DNA of 64,000 nt, taken from assembly GCF_050717545.1 (NCBI RefSeq), contig NZ_JBOITN010000045.1, forward strand, positions 9,569 through 73,568, written 5' to 3'. The position numbers and the translations under genes were made by a program. The stretch comes from Clostridium_AD sp050717545. Lineage in GTDB: Bacteria > Bacillota > Clostridia > Clostridiales > Clostridiaceae. Below, piece by piece: positions 35,483-44,325 of this stretch. Each line of letters starts with the position of its first letter. Within the stretch, counting starts at the first letter, position 1. The notes beneath the pieces are model-generated. The model was not told where the DNA came from. It made no database searches and saw only the letters and a list, made by a program, of their open reading frames with translations.

Positions 35483-36655
35483 TTATATTATTGCAACTCC
35501 AGTTTCTCTTGCCACTCTAGCTACCTCTGCTGCTACAGTTTTTGCTACTCTTTTGTCAAAAGCTCCCGGAATAATATATTCATCATTTAATTCTTCATCA
35601 GTAATTAAGCTTGCTATTGCTGTAGCTGCTGCAAGTTTCATTCCCTCGGTAATATCTGTTGCACGTACATCTAGTGCGCCTCTAAATATTCCTGGGAATA
35701 TCAATACATTGTTGATCTGATTTGGATAATCTGATCTTCCTGTTGCAATTACTCTCGCGCCACCCTTTTTAGCTTCTTCTGGCATTATTTCAGGTGTTGG
35801 GTTTGCCATTGCAAATATAATCGAATCTTTATTCATAGTTTTAACCATATCTTCATTTAACATATTAGGTCCTGAAACTCCAATAAATACATCTTTCCCT
35901 TTTACAATTTGGGCAAGCGTTCCATGCTCCATACCCCTATTTGTAACCTTTGCCATTTCTACTTGAGGTGGATTCATCCAATCAAGTCCCTCAGCAAGTG
36001 CTCCTTGTTTATCACACATTACTATGTTTTTAATGCCGTAAGATAAAAGAAGTTTACAAATAGATATTCCTGCTGACCCCGCACCATTTATAACCACTTT
36101 TGCAACATTAATATCTTTCTTAACTACCTTTAGAGCATTGATAACTCCTGCTAAAACTACAATTGCAGTTCCATGTTGATCATCATGAAAAACTGGTATA
36201 TCTAACTCTTCTTTTAATCTTCTTTCTATTTCAAAGCACCTTGGTGCAGATATATCCTCAAGATTTATTCCTCCAAAAGTTGGAGCAAGGTATTTTACTG
36301 TTTTTATAATCTCTTCAACATCTTTTGTATCAAGACATATTGGAAAAGCGTCAATATCTGCAAATTCTTTAAATAATATTGCTTTTCCTTCCATAACTGG
36401 CATTGCAGCTAATGGGCCTATATCTCCAAGTCCAAGTACTGCTGTTCCATCAGTAACTACAGCTACAAGATTTCCTTTAGCCGTATATTTGTAGACATCA
36501 TCACTATTTGCATGAATTCTTCTACAAGGTTCTGCAACCCCAGGAGTGTATGCAATACTTAACTGATCTCTATTTTTTACTTCGACCTTAGATACTATTT
36601 TAATCTTACCCTTATTCTCTTCATGCATTTTTAAACTAAGTTCATCATAATTCAT
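35483..36655 (-). CDS. NAD-dependent malic enzyme
   Basis: Short bacterial-type malic enzyme of 390 residues, converting malate to pyruvate, CO2 and NAD(P)H. The catalytic Tyr is in SIAYTPGVAEPCR, the Lys/metal region in VVTDGTAVLGLGDIGPLAAMP, metal ligands in HDDQHGTAIV, and the dinucleotide site in VINGAGSAGISICKLLL. The length fits the small bacterial class without a phosphotransacetylase extension. Monocistronic; ATG follows TAGGAGG. Confidence 0.96.
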   Translation of the reverse strand: MNYDELSLKMHEENKGKIKIVSKVEVKNRDQLSIAYTPGVAEPCRRIHANSDDVYKYTAKGNLVAVVTDGTAVLGLGDIGPLAAMPVMEGKAILFKEFADIDAFPICLDTKDVEEIIKTVKYLAPTFGGINLEDISAPRCFEIERRLKEELDIPVFHDDQHGTAIVVLAGVINALKVVKKDINVAKVVINGAGSAGISICKLLLSYGIKNIVMCDKQGALAEGLDWMNPPQVEMAKVTNRGMEHGTLAQIVKGKDVFIGVSGPNMLNEDMVKTMNKDSIIFAMANPTPEIMPEEAKKGGARVIATGRSDYPNQINNVLIFPGIFRGALDVRATDITEGMKLAAATAIASLITDEELNDEYIIPGAFDKRVAKTVAAEVARVARETGVAII

Positions 36656-36808
36656 TTTAAAAAACCTCCTAAAAAATTTATTACATTATCGCCATCTCTT
36701 CTTCTATTATAATATAAATTACGTTATAAGTGAAATTGAATAATTCCCATGCTATTTTCACATAATATAGCTACAGTGAACGTTAAGAGATGAATGGAGG
36801 TTATACTA

Positions 36809-37537
36809 ATGAAAAAAATCAAAGTTTTATTTTATTACTTATTTACTATGATTTTGTTAAGTGGATGTGGAAATATAGGTATAGCTTCTAATACTACTAT
36901 CTCTGAAAGAGGATCTGGAGTTTTTAGCTTTAAGGTTGCATATGATTATATTATATTTGATAGTTTAGACGGAAGTATATTAAAAAATAACAAGGATGCT
37001 CCAAAAGATGAGCGCATTAGAAAATACATTCATAATGAGGACTATCTTGAAGAATATAGACTTAACTTTGATAGCTTAGAGGATTTAAATAAAAAATTAG
37101 CTTTCAATCAAAATGGATTTAAGGTTAGTGTTGTAAAAAAAATAGGTTTATTTAAGGATACATATACATATGAAATGAGTTTTCTTAAAGCCTTTGATAA
37201 CTCAGCAATAAAAACAAGCTTTTTAGAAAATAACGAGATAAATCAATCTATAACAAAATATAGCGATAGTAATATTGATAAATTTATAAGTAACGTAAAA
37301 TTCACAAGCGAAGTAGTTTTGCCTGGAAAAATAATATCAACTAATGCAGTAGGTGATACAGGTGGCAACCTAGTATGGACCTACAACTTAAGTCAGATTA
37401 ATTCCCAGACAACAATGACTGCTACATACGTGATAGATAAAACTAAAACTACTGCTTTGTTTGGCCTTATTGGAACAGTTGTAATTATTTTAATTATTTA
37501 TTTGATTGTTAGGGCTAAGAAATTAAAAGTATCATAA
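36809..37537 (+). CDS. Lipoprotein with C-terminal membrane segment (LppM-like)
   Basis: A 242-residue lipoprotein with signal peptide and lipobox LSGC (about residues 15-18), a beta-rich extracytoplasmic domain, and a C-terminal membrane helix (about 215-237) followed by Arg/Lys. This layout and the segment TMTATYVIDKTKTT resemble the LppM/DUF3153 group, whose function is unclear. The ATG at 36809 has GGAGG 8 nt upstream and replaces an earlier ATG. It converges on the GxGYxYP gene with only 10 nt between the stops. Confidence 0.75.
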   Translation: MKKIKVLFYYLFTMILLSGCGNIGIASNTTISERGSGVFSFKVAYDYIIFDSLDGSILKNNKDAPKDERIRKYIHNEDYLEEYRLNFDSLEDLNKKLAFNQNGFKVSVVKKIGLFKDTYTYEMSFLKAFDNSAIKTSFLENNEINQSITKYSDSNIDKFISNVKFTSEVVLPGKIISTNAVGDTGGNLVWTYNLSQINSQTTMTATYVIDKTKTTALFGLIGTVVIILIIYLIVRAKKLKVS

Positions 37538-37547
37538 TAATATGATC

Positions 37548-39146
37548 TCAGTGTTTAACATTTCTCTGTATTAATTCCATAAAGATTCCCGGGGTAACTA
37601 TGCTTGCTTTAGGATTTTGCTTTATTTTATCCACAGCCCTCTTAATATTATCAATAGTTTTGCTCCAAGCATGCACATAAACAAATGTGTAACTATTAGC
37701 ATTGTTAATGCCTACTTGCCCAGAGCTAATTCTTTCATTGATTTTAGCAACCAGCTGATCTTCACTTTCAATGTTGTCCCAAAGCAAATCTCTACAAGAC
37801 ACTACAGGTTTATTATTAGACCAAATAATTTCTCCGTGATAATTATCATGCCTATGATAATCAAGATAAAACAATCCGTAAATATTGGGTTTAGCATTGA
37901 ATTTATACCAAAGCTTGCAATCATAAAAAGAAAAGTCGTCAATAATTGCTATATATTTTTGATCTACTTTTTTCATATAATCATTTAATCTATTAATATA
38001 TATGCCCAGAGTACTTTTATCAAATTTACTTGGGTACATATATCCATTTCCAGATGGAGGCACTATAAAGTAATCATTTGTACATCCACGCGCTGCACTT
38101 TCATAATATAAATTAAATACAGTAGGTGCAAGATAATATAAAGATGGACTTAGTGACCACCCCAAATTAAATTTACCTTTATCAGGAGAACCATACCACT
38201 TATGTGACCCATAATTAGTTCCAAGATTCCACTGTTGGTTGTCTCCATCGGACATGATAAATGTTACATAATGTTTCTTTTCCCCGTTAGGAATATTTTT
38301 TACCTTTACTTGAGTTTTTGGAATTGATGGAAATGAACTTAATACAGTTAAATTATAAGACCAATCCGCAGCAACCATACTAATGCCATACTTAGAAGTT
38401 GTACTTACATTAATAAATTCATCTGGCCCCCACCCATAACATACAGAGTCCTTTTCCATAGATGAAAATATTTTATCCCGAAGTGTTGTATCATTTATTT
38501 TGTCCTCATAAAATATTAATGATTTGGTCATTACTGCATAATCTCTTAAGGCTGAGCTTTTATCAGGTGATAACTCAATTACTATAGAATGATTAAGGCC
38601 TAAATTCCATAAATTATCATAGGCCCATTTTTCATCAGTACCCCTCAAGTCCGCTTTAATAGTTGTAATGCCTTGTGCGCGCACCTTCTCCTCAATAACC
38701 TCATCAATAACAATGCAATTATTTAATGATGCAAAAGAACAAGCATTATTTATTGAAGGATCTTTTAAAGATTTATTATTATAAAGCACATATCCCTCTA
38801 CATAACTTTTAAACATATCTAATAATATCCATGGATCTGAAATAATATCATACTTAACTCCATACCGTTTTTTTAAATCATCTAACCATATTTGATAGTC
38901 TGGTTGTGATGAATTGAGTGTGTATATCTGCCTTGTGGAATGACTATTAACAAGGCCTTGAAGTGTAGCTATCATTGCGGACTCACTTTTAGTCATCGTG
39001 TTTTGAGAAATAACATATAAATGGGTTGGCATTATAGGGTTTTTTATATAATTGGATGAAGTTTCGATTCTATCAGTAACTGGAAAAGGAATATTATTAC
39101 CGTTAATAATACTCCTTTTCCAATCACTCCATTTAATTAAACTCAT
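37548..39146 (-). CDS. GxGYxYP-domain protein (putative glycoside hydrolase)
   Basis: A 532-residue protein with the hallmark segment PPSGNGYMYPSKF (GxGYxYP) in its second half, preceded by TFIMSDGDNQQWNLG. The family is proposed to be sugar-active because of its genome context in other bacteria; no activity is established. No signal peptide is visible. The ATG at 39146 is used: it overlaps the phosphatase stop by 14 nt, suggesting translational coupling; the frame extends 32 codons further upstream inside the phosphatase gene, without a better site. Confidence 0.8.
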   Translation of the reverse strand: MSLIKWSDWKRSIINGNNIPFPVTDRIETSSNYIKNPIMPTHLYVISQNTMTKSESAMIATLQGLVNSHSTRQIYTLNSSQPDYQIWLDDLKKRYGVKYDIISDPWILLDMFKSYVEGYVLYNNKSLKDPSINNACSFASLNNCIVIDEVIEEKVRAQGITTIKADLRGTDEKWAYDNLWNLGLNHSIVIELSPDKSSALRDYAVMTKSLIFYEDKINDTTLRDKIFSSMEKDSVCYGWGPDEFINVSTTSKYGISMVAADWSYNLTVLSSFPSIPKTQVKVKNIPNGEKKHYVTFIMSDGDNQQWNLGTNYGSHKWYGSPDKGKFNLGWSLSPSLYYLAPTVFNLYYESAARGCTNDYFIVPPSGNGYMYPSKFDKSTLGIYINRLNDYMKKVDQKYIAIIDDFSFYDCKLWYKFNAKPNIYGLFYLDYHRHDNYHGEIIWSNNKPVVSCRDLLWDNIESEDQLVAKINERISSGQVGINNANSYTFVYVHAWSKTIDNIKRAVDKIKQNPKASIVTPGIFMELIQRNVKH

Positions 39147-40017
39147 TACTGTTTTCCAAGCAGTATTTATAAAAATTTTGTAAGAAGTTAATTCGCTCAT
39201 TATTATAAAAAGATTTAATATGACTCTCATCAAAACTTGCAAGTAATAGCTGCCTCTTTATAATATCATCTGCAGATACTCTATTTGCGTTTCTAATCAT
39301 ATCGTACATAATCATAAACGTAGTAGTTCTTCCAATCCCCTGTTTACAGTGAAAATGAATCCAGGTATTTTTCGGCAAAACGCAAACTAGTTGTATAAAA
39401 TAATCAACCATATCATCTAAAGGTATCTTACCATCAGTAACAGTGATGCGAGCATATGACAATCCTTTAGAACTAACCAGGTATTTTTCATTTTCAACTT
39501 CTCTTGGAATCACAGTTATATTTTTATGATTATAATAAGTCATAGGCACACCTAATTTAATGCTATTAAGTTTATAATATTCGTCTGTTAAAACTTGCTG
39601 CCTTGTTAATCCTATGTTGGCATTATTTAATGTTGTAGCCCAGCTAACAGGAGCTCCATTAATAAACCCATGTGATTCTTGCCTTAAATCAATTACCAGT
39701 ATAGGTAACGTCTGTCCGATACTTTTTATTACAAGTGGAAGATTATATTTTGAGAATTGTTGACTACCAGAGATATTTAATTTATCTAATCCGATAAGAT
39801 TTAATTTATCCTTGTTTTGCGTAGTAAGCGAGGTAGTAGACTTTCTAAAGTTTTTAGGAATGTCAGTGTAATTTTGGTTATCTAAAATAAGATTAACAAC
39901 AGTTTTATCATCTAATGATGCACTAGGAAGCTGCGATACTTCATTTTTTATTTCTCTTGAATATAAGTTTTCATTATAAGACCTCATCATATTATAAAAA
40001 CATGGACTATAGTACAT
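39133..40017 (-). CDS. Phytase-like cysteine phosphatase (PTP fold)
   Basis: A 294-residue protein of the cysteine phytase / inositol phosphatase type. The P-loop is IHFHCKQGIGRTTTFMI (Cys and Arg of HCxxGxGRT), and upstream is LPILVIDLRQESHGFINGAP, resembling PhyA-like enzymes of Selenomonas. It would dephosphorylate inositol phosphates or phosphotyrosine. No clear signal peptide, so cytoplasmic action is likely. The ATG at 40017 has TGGAGG upstream. Its stop overlaps the GxGYxYP gene, implying a joint task. Confidence 0.82.
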   Translation of the reverse strand: MYYSPCFYNMMRSYNENLYSREIKNEVSQLPSASLDDKTVVNLILDNQNYTDIPKNFRKSTTSLTTQNKDKLNLIGLDKLNISGSQQFSKYNLPLVIKSIGQTLPILVIDLRQESHGFINGAPVSWATTLNNANIGLTRQQVLTDEYYKLNSIKLGVPMTYYNHKNITVIPREVENEKYLVSSKGLSYARITVTDGKIPLDDMVDYFIQLVCVLPKNTWIHFHCKQGIGRTTTFMIMYDMIRNANRVSADDIIKRQLLLASFDESHIKSFYNNERINFLQNFYKYCLENSNEFN

Positions 40018-40362
40018 ATATATCCTCCATAAAATAAATTTCACTATATATTATGTTATGGAGAATCGTTTTGCTCCAAATCCTATTGTTATATATTAAA
40101 TTATCTCCTGCAGAGCTGAGATATAGTTAAATACTTCTAAATAAGCTCATTCAGATTGAATCACCTCTATGTATTTTTTTACATGTATACTTTTACGAAT
40201 TATTCACAATAATGATAATTGTCATATAAACTTTTATTAGTATAATTAAAATTTATATGACCATAATCTGTTATAAGAGTATAATGTATATATACAGCAT
40301 AGTTTTGATAACCATAAGAAGAATTTGCTGGAAACACTAAATCATTTAGGAGGTACATACAT
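40018..40362. other. Intergenic region between divergent genes
   Basis: 345 nt between the phosphatase and yqeY. It contains copy 2 of the 38-bp repeat and AT-rich DNA with a TATAAT-like box near 40280. No reading frame looks coding. Confidence 0.5.
40096..40133. repeat. 38-bp dispersed repeat, copy 2
   Basis: Matches 32429-32466 at 31 of 38 positions. Core ATCTCCTGCAGAGCTGAGAT is a near palindrome around CTGCAG, so the differences between copies partly keep the symmetry. Confidence 0.6.
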
Positions 40363-40803
40363 ATGTTAAAACAAACACTAAAAGCTGATATTATTAAATA
40401 TATGAAAAGCAGGGATAAGATAAGGCTTACTACTTTAAGGACATTAATGGCTGACGTTAAATATAAGGAATTAGATTTAAAAAGAGAGCTAGAAGACAAT
40501 GAGTTAGTTGGTATTATAGAGAAAACAATCAAACAATTAAATGAAACTCTAGTTTATGCAAAACAATCTGAGAAAGCAGAAATTATTGCCGAAACAGAAA
40601 CATCTATTGAAATGCTTTCTGTATATATGCCAAAGCAATTTACTGATGATGAAGCGAAAGCAATCATAGCTGAGGTTATTGCTAAAAACAGCTTTAAGGG
40701 AAAGGGTGATATGGGAAAAGTTATGAAGGCAATTATGCCTAAACTTAAAGGAAAATATGATGGAAGGAAAGTAAATCCTCTTGTAAATGAATTACTAGCA
40801 TAG
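40363..40803 (+). CDS. yqeY: GatB/YqeY domain protein
   Basis: A 146-residue helical protein: LRTLMADVKYKELDLKRELE, the central VYMPKQFTDDEAKAII and the C-terminal GKGDMGKVMKAIMPKLKGK followed by DGRKVNPLV. The C-terminal part is related to the tRNA-binding tail of the GatB amidotransferase subunit; a tRNA-linked role is likely but not demonstrated. AGGAGG precedes the ATG. It is followed by a strong terminator. Confidence 0.95.
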   Translation: MLKQTLKADIIKYMKSRDKIRLTTLRTLMADVKYKELDLKRELEDNELVGIIEKTIKQLNETLVYAKQSEKAEIIAETETSIEMLSVYMPKQFTDDEAKAIIAEVIAKNSFKGKGDMGKVMKAIMPKLKGKYDGRKVNPLVNELLA

Positions 40804-40812
40804 GTTCTCACT

Positions 40813-40846
40813 GGGTAGTGATATTTATATCACTACCCCTTTTTTT
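40813..40846 (+). terminator. Intrinsic terminator after yqeY
   Basis: GGGTAGTGATA (40813-40823) pairs perfectly with TATCACTACCC (40828-40838), followed by C and eight T. Confidence 0.92.
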
Positions 40847-40993
40847 ATAAATATATTAAATGTTTAATTATGTTTCTAATGTTTCTAATGTACATATTTT
40901 GCATTGCAAATACAATTTTTTTTTGATATACTTGGTATAATATTAAAGAATCTATAATAAATAAATATAAAAATATGGAAGTTGGTGTTAAAA

Positions 40994-41140
40994 ATGGGTC
41001 TTTTACGTTGGATAGGCGGAATAGTAGTATTTTTTTGGGTTTTAGGTCTTATATTTAAAGTTGGTGGCGGTATGATACATACGTTACTAGTAATAGCTGC
41101 GATAGTATTTATCGTTGATATGATTTCAGGTAAAAAATAA
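40994..41140 (+). CDS. Small membrane protein, lmo0937 family
   Basis: A 48-residue protein with two hydrophobic helices: LLRWIGGIVVFFWVLGLIF, then a Gly-rich turn (KVGGGMIH), then LLVIAAIVFIVDMISGKK. This matches the short lmo0937-type proteins of Firmicutes, whose function is unknown. GGAAG upstream of the ATG is a modest ribosome site. It stands alone with its own terminator. Confidence 0.85.
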   Translation: MGLLRWIGGIVVFFWVLGLIFKVGGGMIHTLLVIAAIVFIVDMISGKK

Positions 41141-41156
41141 ATTCTAACTAACATTT

Positions 41157-41192
41157 GCCCTTATATGATTTTTTTACATAAGGGCCTTTTAT
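41157..41192 (+). terminator. Intrinsic terminator after the small membrane protein
   Basis: GCCCTTAT (41157-41164) pairs with ATAAGGGC (41178-41185), followed by CTTTTATTTT. It may also end the convergent MBL-fold gene. Confidence 0.85.
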
Positions 41193-41206
41193 TTTACTTT
41201 TTATTT

Positions 41207-42124
41207 CTAGTTATCATATACTTTATCAGATGGACTTTTTGAATATTTAAGAAACCCCTTATCCATATTTAAAACTATAGCTCCTATTTCATTTAAATAT
41301 TCAACATATGAATTTAACATTTTTTTTATTAGGGCATGTTTATATTTATTTTTTACAGGAATATTAAAATTGTTAATAACAGCCTTGAAAATATCTTCCA
41401 TTGTCATTCCATCATCTATAAGTGTACATATTCTTGCAGCTCTGCGCTTATAGAAACTTATATTATCACTTATAAGTTTTGTAACATCCTCATACATACC
41501 TTTGTGTGCGACAACATATTTGCTACATTTTAAATCATAAAGTTTTAATTTGCTTAATAAATCCTCACTAAGTATATACGCATAAGGCATTTTAGCTCCC
41601 CCCATGACTTCATAACTAATAAGTGAATCCCCTAAATAGCAAACATCATCTGGGGTAGTAATACATATATGAGCAGGGCTATGTCCAGGTGTATGAAGAA
41701 TTTTAAATTGAACATCGCACATAGTTATTCTATCTTGATTATCAAAAATCATAATATCTGTTTCACAAACCATATGTCCAAAATGCTTGGAGACATCCGT
41801 TAATGTTTGACCACTATAATAAAGTTTGAGATTAATTATGGAACTGCAAATAAGTGCTTCATATGCCGGCATTGCAGTAATGCAACCATATTTTTTCTTT
41901 AAATATTCATTATTACCTATATGATCTACATGAGCATGACTGCATATTATCCCAACTACATTAAAATTATTTTTTTCAAGAAGTTCATCTATTCCTTTTC
42001 TTTCTCCCTGCGCCCATCCTGAATCCAACATAATAATATCTTCATTGTTAATTTTATAGAAAGGTACATACGACATTCCAGTATTAATGCAGAATGTATT
42101 TCCTTTCACTCTTTTTATATCCAT
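41207..42124 (-). CDS. MBL-fold metallo-hydrolase
   Basis: A 305-residue metallo-beta-lactamase-fold protein with metal ligands in SHAHVDHIGN (HxHxDH), HTPGHSPAHI, YLGDSLISYE and the late VAHKGMY. A helical C-terminal extension (about 225-300) is present. The substrate is unknown; glyoxalase II-like thioester hydrolysis is one option. The ribosome site is weak. It lies downstream of the flavoprotein gene on the same strand. Confidence 0.88.
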   Translation of the reverse strand: MDIKRVKGNTFCINTGMSYVPFYKINNEDIIMLDSGWAQGERKGIDELLEKNNFNVVGIICSHAHVDHIGNNEYLKKKYGCITAMPAYEALICSSIINLKLYYSGQTLTDVSKHFGHMVCETDIMIFDNQDRITMCDVQFKILHTPGHSPAHICITTPDDVCYLGDSLISYEVMGGAKMPYAYILSEDLLSKLKLYDLKCSKYVVAHKGMYEDVTKLISDNISFYKRRAARICTLIDDGMTMEDIFKAVINNFNIPVKNKYKHALIKKMLNSYVEYLNEIGAIVLNMDKGFLKYSKSPSDKVYDN

Positions 42125-42212
42125 ATATCGTCTTCAGCAGAGTGTATGCTGCAAACACACAAAACCACCAAATGCTCACTTCCTTTCTATATCTAGTATA
42201 TTTTAGTTCAAC

Positions 42213-42836
42213 CTATATATTTTTAAGTTTTTCCTGCGTATCTTTTCTTAATCTAAATATTTTTTCAAGTTTTTCTCCAGCAACTTTTACTTGATCTACA
42301 GCGATTTGATTTTGTAACACGTCACCCTTTTTAAACAATTTTAGAACTTTAACAGTAGATGTTACTCTATACCCTAATCCTTCAAGTGGTTTTTTCATAG
42401 CCTCAGCAGTAAATCCCATATCTTCCTCATTATTTTGCTCACAAATAGCTATAACTACAGCATATTTTCCGCCTTTTGCTTCGTTAATGCTTGACCAAAC
42501 AGAGCGATCATCTTCTGCAAAGACTTGAAAACAATAAAGTCTTTCAATAAAAGCTTTCATATCTGAAGTTATATTATAAAAATACGTTGGAGATCCTAAA
42601 ACAATAGCATCAGAATTTAAAATAAGTGGATATATTTTCTGCATATCATCCTTTATTACGCACTTATATGTGTCTTTGCATCCTTCACATCCCGTGCACC
42701 CGCTTATATTATAATCTCCTAGAAAAATCATCTCAGTATCAACACCTTTTGACTCCATTACTTTTAATGTTTGCTCTACTAAATATGATGTATTACCATT
42801 TTTTCTCGTGCTTCCTACTATACCTAATACTTTCAT
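42213..42836 (-). CDS. Iron-sulfur flavoprotein / FMN-dependent oxidoreductase
   Basis: A 207-residue flavodoxin-like protein. The N-terminal FMN loop GSTRKNGNTS is followed by a compact cysteine motif CTGCEGCKDTYKC (CX2CX2CX5C), the signature of iron-sulfur flavoproteins (Isf), which carry one 4Fe-4S cluster and FMN and reduce O2 or peroxide in anaerobes. LGSPTYFYNITSDMKAFIER also fits. The ATG at 42836 has TGGAGG upstream. It is near rubrerythrin, consistent with oxidative stress defence. Confidence 0.88.
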   Translation of the reverse strand: MKVLGIVGSTRKNGNTSYLVEQTLKVMESKGVDTEMIFLGDYNISGCTGCEGCKDTYKCVIKDDMQKIYPLILNSDAIVLGSPTYFYNITSDMKAFIERLYCFQVFAEDDRSVWSSINEAKGGKYAVVIAICEQNNEEDMGFTAEAMKKPLEGLGYRVTSTVKVLKLFKKGDVLQNQIAVDQVKVAGEKLEKIFRLRKDTQEKLKNI

Positions 42837-42955
42837 TCTAAATCCTCCAAACACAATATATTTTATGTTACTTAAGAAAGCTATTCTTTAAATAAATCTC
42901 CTTTTATTTTATCCCAAAATGTACATCATTACTACCTTTGAATTCATAAAACAAA

Positions 42956-43000
42956 AAAATGATTAGAGATGTGAGTTTTACACACTTCTCCAATCATTTT
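42956..43000 (-). terminator. Terminator after rubrerythrin
   Basis: AAAATGATT (42956-42964) pairs with AATCATTTT (42992-43000), with an inner TGTG/CACA stem. Leftward it continues into a T-run (TTTTTTTGT). Confidence 0.82.
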
Positions 43001-43028
43001 CTGAAAATTATTTTTTATAATATATCTA

Positions 43029-43619
43029 TTAATAGTTTTCTGCTAATATTTCAAAATAAGCTTTTGGATGAGCACAGGCTGGGCAAATTTCTGGTGCTTC
43101 TTTACCTTCAGAAATATATCCACAATTAGTGCACTTCCATAAAGTTTTTTCAGCTTTTTTAAATACAGTTCCATCTTCTATATTTTTAGCTAGTTTTATA
43201 TATCTTTCTTCATGTTTTTTCTCAACCTCAGAAATTTTTGTATATACAAATGCAATGTCAGAAAAACCTTCTTCTTTTGCATCTTTTGCAAATTGAGGAT
43301 ATAGCGTTGTCCATTCTTCATTCTCACCAGCCGCTGCTGCTAATAAATTTCCTTTTGTATCACCAAGGAAAACAGGATATCCTGCATCATTAATAACAAC
43401 TGCATCACCATTTAAATCACTGTTTGCTAAAAATTTAAAAAACCTTTCTGCATGTTCTTTCTCATTACCTGCTGTTTCTGTAAATATGTTCTGAATTTGC
43501 ACGTAACCTTCTTTTTTAGCTATAGATGCATAAAAAGTATATCTATTTCTCGCTTGAGATTCTCCTGCAAAAGATTTTAAAAGATTTTCGGCTGTTTTTG
43601 TTCCTTTTAATTTTATCAT
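43029..43619 (-). CDS. rbr: Rubrerythrin
   Basis: Non-haem peroxidase of 196 residues, the usual length, reducing H2O2 with electrons from NADH via rubredoxin. The ferritin-like domain carries diiron ligands in FAGESQARNRYTFYA, TAGNEKEHAERFF, the Glu of AAGENEEWT and SEVEKKHEERY. The C-terminal rubredoxin-like domain has CTNCGY and CPACAHP. The ATG at 43619 has GAGGAGG upstream. It has its own terminator. Confidence 0.96.
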   Translation of the reverse strand: MIKLKGTKTAENLLKSFAGESQARNRYTFYASIAKKEGYVQIQNIFTETAGNEKEHAERFFKFLANSDLNGDAVVINDAGYPVFLGDTKGNLLAAAAGENEEWTTLYPQFAKDAKEEGFSDIAFVYTKISEVEKKHEERYIKLAKNIEDGTVFKKAEKTLWKCTNCGYISEGKEAPEICPACAHPKAYFEILAENY

Positions 43620-43698
43620 TTTGTCCTCCTCTATTTGCATATGTGTTTCTTTAAATATATTCCAAAATTAATAATTCTAGAATATATAATCCCACAAT

Positions 43699-44133
43699 TT
43701 AAAGTTTCTTCCCCATTCCGGAAACAATAATAAATTCTGAATCTATTTTATCTTCTGATTCCTTAATTACAGTACTATCACTTTCATCTTCGCGATCATC
43801 ATTTTCTGCAGTGAATATTTTTTTAGTACCTATACCATCTTCTGATTCCTTATCTACCGCACTTTGATTTCCCCAATATTCTTCTGCTTCATCTTCCATT
43901 ATTTCAAGTCTAGTATAGTAATCAGGAAATTCAGTTAAATGTGCAAGTGCAATTTTACCTGTAAGTATTGGATCATTATTTGTAACATCTGTATCTGGAT
44001 CTGTTATACCGTGCTCAAGTTCAACCATCATTCCCATTCTAAATTGCTCTATATTAAATTTCGCCCAATTTATTCCAAGTTCCTCACCTATCTCTTTAGC
44101 TTGCTGACTAGTAAATATTTTTTCTTTTGACAT
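43699..44133 (-). CDS. DUF5661-like small protein
   Basis: A 144-residue protein. The N-terminal part (1-90) matches DUF5661-type proteins: AKEIGEELGINWAKFNIEQF, MGMMVELEHGITDPDTDVTN and GKIALAHLTEFPDYYTRLE. An acidic, Asp/Glu/Ser-rich tail (about 95-135) with two similar KESED segments follows. Function unknown. The ATG at 44133 has TGGAGGG upstream. The gene is about 80 nt upstream of rubrerythrin on the same strand and may share its transcript. Confidence 0.75.
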   Translation of the reverse strand: MSKEKIFTSQQAKEIGEELGINWAKFNIEQFRMGMMVELEHGITDPDTDVTNNDPILTGKIALAHLTEFPDYYTRLEIMEDEAEEYWGNQSAVDKESEDGIGTKKIFTAENDDREDESDSTVIKESEDKIDSEFIIVSGMGKKL

Positions 44134-44325
44134 AATATCACCCTCCATTAAAATAATTGTATAATCTAAAATTATACTTTACATACTTAAGGAAAATTTA
44201 GAATATTCTATTTATATTATATCATGTTTATCATCATATTTCAACATTCATCGTCAGTTAATCGTATCTTTTTTCAATATTTTACATTTTTATATGTCCT
44301 ACAAATTAATTATAGGACATAATTT

